DNA of 64,000 bases from JABMMZ01 sp044341025 (GTDB lineage: Bacteria; Bacteroidota; Bacteroidia; NS11-12g; UBA955): NCBI GenBank assembly GCA_044341025.1, contig JBIISM010000010.1:1-64000 (forward strand). Reading direction: 5' to 3'. Made by a program: the position numbers and the translations under genes. The stretch's first letter is position 1. Every line of letters starts with the position of its first letter. The notes beneath the pieces are model-generated. The model ran no database searches. It saw only the letters and a program-made list of their open reading frames with translations, and was not told the DNA's origin. Of this stretch, positions 59,372 to 64,000 are shown piece after piece.

Positions 59372-61692
59372 TATTTTCTAATTATTGCGTTCAATTCAGT
59401 TTCAAAGGCACTTATCAATGTTGACATTATTGGATCAATGTCGGAGTCGCTCATCGTTTTTTCATTGTCGTACAATTCAATACTAATGCTCATTGCTTTT
59501 TGATTGGCCTCCAAAGGTTTGCCTTCATATATGTCGAAGACATTGCATTCGACAATTTTAGGGCCCCCTTTTTTATTGACAATGTTTTGAACTTTTTCGA
59601 AATAAATGTCTTTTGACAGCACCAAGCTTAAGTCGCGACGCACAATAGGAAATTGTGGTATTGGCTGTAGCACGAATTCTTTCTTTTGTTTCAGTAGTTT
59701 TGCCCAATCTAAAACCGCAAAAAACACTTTGTCTTTGATGCCAAATTTTTGCAATAAGTTTGCTTCTACTTCTTCAATATTGTATTCGAAGGATTTTACA
59801 CCAAATAAATCGATCGTTTTTTCACAAATCGATTTAATGAAATAATAATCAACTGCTGCTGATTTGTTCTCCCAACTTTCATTGGTTTTATTTCCAGAAG
59901 CAATAATAATTAACTGGTCTTGCTCCTTAAATCCTTTTTCTTTGTTGCTGTATATTTTACCGAATTCGAAAAAATGGGTGTTGCTTTGTTTTCTGTTTTT
60001 GTTGTAAGCAATCGATTCTAAAGCGCCGTAAAGCATAGATGAACGCATAACATTCATTTCTGCACTAAGTGGGTTGGAAAGATATACTAGGCCAGATTTG
60101 TCCTCGTACAACTTGTCTGAACTTAAAGAATTGTTCATAATCTCCATAAATCCATTTGCTTTCAAAAGCTCAGCAATTTTTACTTCGCCCTTTCTTTGTC
60201 TGTTGTCTGATTTGTAGTTTAATGATACTTGTAAATTTCTTTGTAATGGAATATGCTCAAAACCGTAAATACGAATGAGTTCTTCCACAACATCAATCTC
60301 GCGCGTTACATCGCCTTTAAATCGAGGAACATCTAATTGGAAAGCCTTGTTGTCTTTGCTTATAATTTTAATGCCCAAGCCAGTTAAAATACTTTCGATT
60401 TTGGTGTCTGGGATGTCAATTCCTGTGATCTGCTTAATTTTTTCAATTCTCAGCTCAATTTTAAAAGGTTCTAAAACTGAAGGGTAAACATCGTAAACTT
60501 GACTTGCAACATTTGCCCCAGCGAGCTCAATGAGCAAATTACTTGCCCTTAAAATTGCAGGTATACACATTTCTGGATCGGTGCCTCTTTCAAACCTGAA
60601 ACTAGAATCGGTATTCAAGGCATGTTGCTTTGCGGCCTTTCTTACTGCATCGGGCGAAAAATAAGCACTTTCTATGAAGATGGTTTTGGTGTCTTCTGTA
60701 ACACCTGAAAACGCACCACCATAAACACCCGCCATGCACATTGCTTCCTCGGAATTGTAAACCATCAATTCGTGCCCGTGTAAATTTCTTTCAACGCCAT
60801 CAAGGGTGGTGAATTTCTCTTTGTTGTTGCGCTTAACCGTTATTTTTTGTCCTTTTATTTTGTCGAAATCAAACGCATGCAAGGGTTGCCCCAATTCATG
60901 GAGTACAAAGTTTGTAACATCAACAATGTTGTTTATTGGTCTTAGTCCTATGCTGTTTAAGCGGGTCTTTAACCAATCAGGACTCTCTTTAACTCTTATG
61001 TTTTCTAATATGATTCCACTGTAACGCGGGCACGTTTTGTTGTCTTCAATTTCAATTTGTATGGCTTTGCTGTTGCTGCTTGGTGCCGATTCATTTGTTT
61101 TGATTTGCAAGGGGATGTCTAGAACTGTCGATAATTCGCGCGCAACGCCCAAATGGGAGGCCGCATCACCGCGGTTGGCAGTTAGTCCAATTTCAAACAC
61201 CACATCACTTTCAACTTTAAAATAGTCACTAAGTTTTGATCCCAGTTCTAAGTTTTCTGGCAGAATTAACAATCCGGCATGGCTAGCACCTAAGCCGATT
61301 TCATCCTCAGCACAAAGCATTCCTTCACTTTGTTCACCTCTTATTTTTGCTTTTTGAATGGTGAATGGCTCACCCGCACTTGGGGTAATCAAAGTACCAA
61401 CTGGAGCAACTATAACTTTAATGCCCGCGCTTACATTGGGCGCTCCACATACAATATTTAACAAGGTGTCTTGTCCGATATCGACAGTCGTTAAGTTTAA
61501 CTTGTCTGCATTTGGATGCTTAACACAAGTTTTTACTTCACCCACCACTAGGCCTCTAAGGCCACCTTTGATGGAATCAACATATTCGTAATGTTCAACT
61601 TCTAATCCGGTAGCGGTTAAAATTGCTTCAATCTCTTCAGGAGTCTGGGTAAGCGGTATCAGGGTTTTAAGCCAGTTTAATGATATCTTCAT
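59371..61692 (-). CDS. pheT: Phenylalanyl-tRNA synthetase beta subunit
   Basis: 773 residues. EMAP-like tRNA-binding fold near the N-terminus (LRGLVVGEVKTCVKHPNADK), B3/B4 editing region with GLTANRGDAASHLGVARELS, B5 domain, and the C-terminal FDX-ACB (anticodon-binding) domain with PIPQFPIVRRDLSLVLSKDI and SISIELYDNEKTMSDSDI. It forms the alpha2-beta2 enzyme with PheS, encoded elsewhere. TATCTTCG (61708-61701 on the minus strand) is a near-consensus -7 element eight bases before the ATG. Confidence 0.95.
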   Translation of the reverse strand: MKISLNWLKTLIPLTQTPEEIEAILTATGLEVEHYEYVDSIKGGLRGLVVGEVKTCVKHPNADKLNLTTVDIGQDTLLNIVCGAPNVSAGIKVIVAPVGTLITPSAGEPFTIQKAKIRGEQSEGMLCAEDEIGLGASHAGLLILPENLELGSKLSDYFKVESDVVFEIGLTANRGDAASHLGVARELSTVLDIPLQIKTNESAPSSNSKAIQIEIEDNKTCPRYSGIILENIRVKESPDWLKTRLNSIGLRPINNIVDVTNFVLHELGQPLHAFDFDKIKGQKITVKRNNKEKFTTLDGVERNLHGHELMVYNSEEAMCMAGVYGGAFSGVTEDTKTIFIESAYFSPDAVRKAAKQHALNTDSSFRFERGTDPEMCIPAILRASNLLIELAGANVASQVYDVYPSVLEPFKIELRIEKIKQITGIDIPDTKIESILTGLGIKIISKDNKAFQLDVPRFKGDVTREIDVVEELIRIYGFEHIPLQRNLQVSLNYKSDNRQRKGEVKIAELLKANGFMEIMNNSLSSDKLYEDKSGLVYLSNPLSAEMNVMRSSMLYGALESIAYNKNRKQSNTHFFEFGKIYSNKEKGFKEQDQLIIIASGNKTNESWENKSAAVDYYFIKSICEKTIDLFGVKSFEYNIEEVEANLLQKFGIKDKVFFAVLDWAKLLKQKKEFVLQPIPQFPIVRRDLSLVLSKDIYFEKVQNIVNKKGGPKIVECNVFDIYEGKPLEANQKAMSISIELYDNEKTMSDSDIDPIMSTLISAFETELNAIIRK

Positions 61693-61839
61693 CAGGTCTG
61701 CGAAGATAATAAATAAAAAAACAACTCAAGCAAGGGTTTAATGCACATCTTCTAACACACAACTGTTCAATTAAGTAATAACTGACCAAGCGCATTTGCC
61801 ATTTCACTAATTTTGTTGAGATTTGCTGCAAATAATTTC

Positions 61840-62802
61840 ATGAAATTCAAGTTTTCTTTATTGTTTCTTTTGCTTGCCTTAATGGTGGTTCTTGCGCTTA
61901 GAAATCCTAAGCAAGAAGTACCTAAGTCTGCAGTTTTAAGCAAAGAAGAATTGGGTAAATTGTTGTTTTTCGAAAAGGCTTTGTCGCTCGATTCTACTGT
62001 GTCTTGTGCATCATGTCACCTTCCTGAATTTGCGTTTTCTGATACCACAGCACTAAGTGATGGGGTGAAAGGGAAACTGGGTTTGAGAAATGCTCCCGGG
62101 ATAATGAATTTGCATGCCAATGTGCCAATGTTTTACGATGGACGAGCAAAAGATTTGGCCGATCAAGTTCACTTCCCAATTCAAGACCCAAATGAAATGA
62201 ATTTGGCCATGCAAGTAGTGGTGAAGCGGTTAAATGGAGATCCAAAATATCTCAGTGTTTTTAGTTTTTTGTACCATACAGAGGCAAATGCAAGCAATAT
62301 AGCAGAGGCAATTGCGGCTTACGAACTTACCCTGCAAACTTCTAATACGCCATTTGACGCGTATATGTCTGGAGATGAATCGGCTGTTTCTGAATCTGTG
62401 AAGCGCGGTCGCGAACTGTTTTTAAGCGATAGAGCCAAATGTTTTGATTGCCATTTTGGCCCCGATTTTACTGGAGATGAATTCAAAAATATAGGACTTT
62501 ATGATGGATTGGCTTGGGCCGATTTGGGCCGTTATAACACAAGCAAAGACAGCAATGATATTGGGAAGTTCAAAGTCCCTGGCCTAAGAAATGTTGGGGT
62601 AACAGGGCCTTATATGCACAACGGGAAGTTTAAGACTTTGGAACAAGTTATTGAGTATTATTCAAACCCATATCAAACGGTTAAAAGGCCAATCAACATG
62701 GATTCAAGTTTGGTAAAGGCAATCAACTTTAGCCCAGAGGAAAAATTAGACCTCTTAAATTTTTTGAAATCACTTACCGATAAGCAGTTTTTAAATCGCT
62801 AA
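61840..62802 (+). CDS. Di-haem cytochrome c peroxidase
   Basis: 320 residues. N-terminal signal/anchor (MKFKFSLLFLLLALMVVLAL), haem-binding CASCH (56-60) and CFDCH (201-205), and a probable axial Met in GVTGPYMHNGKF. It belongs to the MauG/CcpA superfamily, which reduces H2O2 in the periplasm using cytochrome electrons. The gene lies between pheT and Nif3, probably with its own promoter. The in-frame start at 61813 is less likely because its extra nine residues precede a good signal peptide. Confidence 0.92.
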   Translation: MKFKFSLLFLLLALMVVLALRNPKQEVPKSAVLSKEELGKLLFFEKALSLDSTVSCASCHLPEFAFSDTTALSDGVKGKLGLRNAPGIMNLHANVPMFYDGRAKDLADQVHFPIQDPNEMNLAMQVVVKRLNGDPKYLSVFSFLYHTEANASNIAEAIAAYELTLQTSNTPFDAYMSGDESAVSESVKRGRELFLSDRAKCFDCHFGPDFTGDEFKNIGLYDGLAWADLGRYNTSKDSNDIGKFKVPGLRNVGVTGPYMHNGKFKTLEQVIEYYSNPYQTVKRPINMDSSLVKAINFSPEEKLDLLNFLKSLTDKQFLNR

Positions 62803-62810
62803 GTAAAGCA

Positions 62811-62818
62811 TACTTTTG
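62811..62818 (+). promoter_or_regulatory. -7 element of the Nif3 gene
   Basis: TACTTTTG, exact TAnnTTTG, 38 nt before the ATG. Confidence 0.55.
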
Positions 62819-62856
62819 CGTCTGTACTTGAATTGATTTTCGGGTTTTAATCACTT

Positions 62857-63954
62857 ATGAAAGTTAAAGACATTTGTAACGCCATCGAATCCATAGCACC
62901 AGTATTTTATCAAGAGGATTACGATAACGCGGGCCTAATCATTGGCAATCCACAGCAAGAAGTGACTGCAATTCTGTTGTGCTTGGACAGCACTGAAGCT
63001 GTTGTTGATGAGGCAATTGCTAAACGTTGTAATTTAATTGTGGCCCACCATCCCCTTATTTTTAAAGGCTTAAAAAAAATCAATGGAAAAAATGACGTTG
63101 AAAGAACTGTCATAAAAGCCATAGAAAATAAAATTGCCATCTACGCTGCCCATACCAATTTAGACAATGTCTTGCATATGGGCGTTAACCAAAGGTTTGC
63201 TCAAAAATTAGGACTAAAGAACATTCAAATACTAGAGGAAAAATCCAATGCCTTGGTGAAAATAGTGTTTTACACCCCAGCGGATTCTCTGGAAAATTTA
63301 AAAACCATTCTGTTTGATGCAGGCGCTGGGCATATAGGTCAGTATTCAGAATGCAGTTTTGCAACTGAGGGAACCGGCACATTTAAACCAGAGCCGGGTT
63401 CAAATCCGCAAGTCGGGAAAATTGGGGTTCGCAAAGAACATAATGAAATAAAAGTGGAGGCTATTGCACCAAGTTTTATCGCCAATCAGGTGGTGTCAGC
63501 ATTAAAACAAGGGCATCCTTACGAGGAAATGGCCTACGAAATTATACCCATTTCCAATTTTAATCAAGTAATAGGCGCAGGGGTAATTGGTGAATTGGAA
63601 AACAGTTTAAAACCTTCCGATTTTTTAAATTTGCTCAAAAACAGTTTAAAATTAGAGGTAATCAAGTATACTGCTTCCGAAAAAGAGATTAAAAAAGTAG
63701 CACTTTGCGGCGGGTCTGGAAGCTTTTTGCGGAATAGTGCAATGCGCTCTAAAGCAGATGCTTATGTTACTTCGGATGTGAAGTATCACGAATTTTTCGA
63801 TGCGATTGGAACCTTAATGTTTTGCGATATTGGACACTATGAGTCTGAAATTTCAACTTTGGAACTATTTTATGAGGTAATTCAAGATAAATTTCCTAAT
63901 TTTGCGGTCCATTTTTGCGAAACATCCACAAACCCAATCCATTATCATAAGTAA
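62857..63954 (+). CDS. Nif3/YbgI-like dinuclear metal-centre protein
   Basis: 365 residues of the Nif3 family, with the metal-binding AHHPLIF (H64, H65), AAHTNLDNV, and the C-terminal DIGHYESEI ligand loop. Between the two halves lies the PII/CutA1-like insert (residues ~130-235) typical of longer bacterial members. Although sometimes labelled GTP cyclohydrolase I type 2, its true activity is unsettled. The next gene starts 3 bp after the stop. Confidence 0.9.
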   Translation: MKVKDICNAIESIAPVFYQEDYDNAGLIIGNPQQEVTAILLCLDSTEAVVDEAIAKRCNLIVAHHPLIFKGLKKINGKNDVERTVIKAIENKIAIYAAHTNLDNVLHMGVNQRFAQKLGLKNIQILEEKSNALVKIVFYTPADSLENLKTILFDAGAGHIGQYSECSFATEGTGTFKPEPGSNPQVGKIGVRKEHNEIKVEAIAPSFIANQVVSALKQGHPYEEMAYEIIPISNFNQVIGAGVIGELENSLKPSDFLNLLKNSLKLEVIKYTASEKEIKKVALCGGSGSFLRNSAMRSKADAYVTSDVKYHEFFDAIGTLMFCDIGHYESEISTLELFYEVIQDKFPNFAVHFCETSTNPIHYHK

Positions 63955-63957
63955 ACC

Positions 63958-64000
63958 ATGGTAGATTTATCAATAGAAAAAAAACTAAAAGCCATTTGGG
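63958..64000 (+). CDS. Start of next gene, probable zinc-ribbon protein (partial)
   Basis: ATG at 63958 opens MVDLSIEKKLKAIW before the window ends. The C4-type zinc-ribbon proteins that commonly follow Nif3 in Bacteroidota begin with similar IE(Q/K)KLKAL sequence. The call is mainly from gene order. Confidence 0.5.
   Translation, partial: MVDLSIEKKLKAIW

Overview
The window looks like chromosomal DNA of a Bacteroidota (Bacteroidia) bacterium of moderate-to-low GC. Signs of this in the sequence are promoters of the TAnnTTTG type in front of many genes, two secreted proteins ending in type IX secretion (T9SS) sorting domains, a lipoprotein-type Omp85 protein (TamL-like) and a separate TamB, the PhoH/SAM-hydroxide-adenosyltransferase/purC neighbourhood, and TsaD divergent from TamB. 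The order or genus cannot be decided from this alone. No transposase, phage gene or CRISPR array was seen.

Layout. 1-630: 3' end of 5S rRNA, tRNA-His, and a repeat-packed spacer. 631-12.3 kb: TamL-like outer-membrane protein, SpoU rRNA methyltransferase, a CAP-like secreted protein, a membrane pyrophosphatase with a remarkable cysteine/methionine-rich tail, a three-gene ABC exporter (adaptor, permease, ATPase), homogentisate dioxygenase and a TPR lipoprotein. 12.3-16.2 kb: accessory-looking stretch of small or unknown proteins (two secreted paralogues, a two-TM protein, a nucleoid-associated protein) separated by repeat-rich spacers. 16.26-19.6 kb: a strikingly AT-rich two-gene operon, Nudix hydrolase plus PLD-nuclease/SF2-helicase/DUF3427 protein. 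This is the best candidate for a horizontally acquired, possibly defensive, system. 19.7-40.4 kb: TPR-CAP protein, ABM monooxygenase, SAM hydrolase, PhoH, purC, NHL/PKD T9SS protein, Pif1-like helicase, GT39 membrane protein, RluF-type pseudouridine synthase, ValS, a second T9SS protein, a small lipoprotein, an NmrA-like protein, a GT9 glycosyltransferase and TsaD. 40.5-52.9 kb: TamB, an NSS-family Na+ symporter followed by two unlisted microproteins, 3-hydroxyacyl-CoA dehydrogenase, and a light-response cluster (photolyase and a TIGR01777 protein divergent from a MerR/B12 regulator that is coupled to a peptide ABC ATPase). 53-64 kb: RNase R, polyprenyl synthase, DUF3817 protein, SlyD, DEAD-box helicase, a pheT operon, di-haem peroxidase, a Nif3 family protein, and the start of the next gene.

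Themes. Outer-membrane biogenesis (TamL, TamB, the ABC exporter and lipoproteins) and RNA metabolism (SpoU, RluF, RNase R, DEAD helicase, TsaD, ValS, PheT) dominate the housekeeping part. The spacers carry an interlocking set of short dispersed repeats: a hairpin element in long (~94 nt) and short (~38-47 nt) forms, an octamer array in fixed phase with it, TAGGGNN heptad arrays, TAACCAW heptad arrays, an 18-bp palindrome and a TACAAATGTGTCACCCC repeat. In one place the hairpin element sits cleanly inside another repeat, which suggests it is or was mobile. Several genes appear to start within about 10 nt of their -7 promoter element, so near-leaderless mRNAs and TTG starts seem common here.
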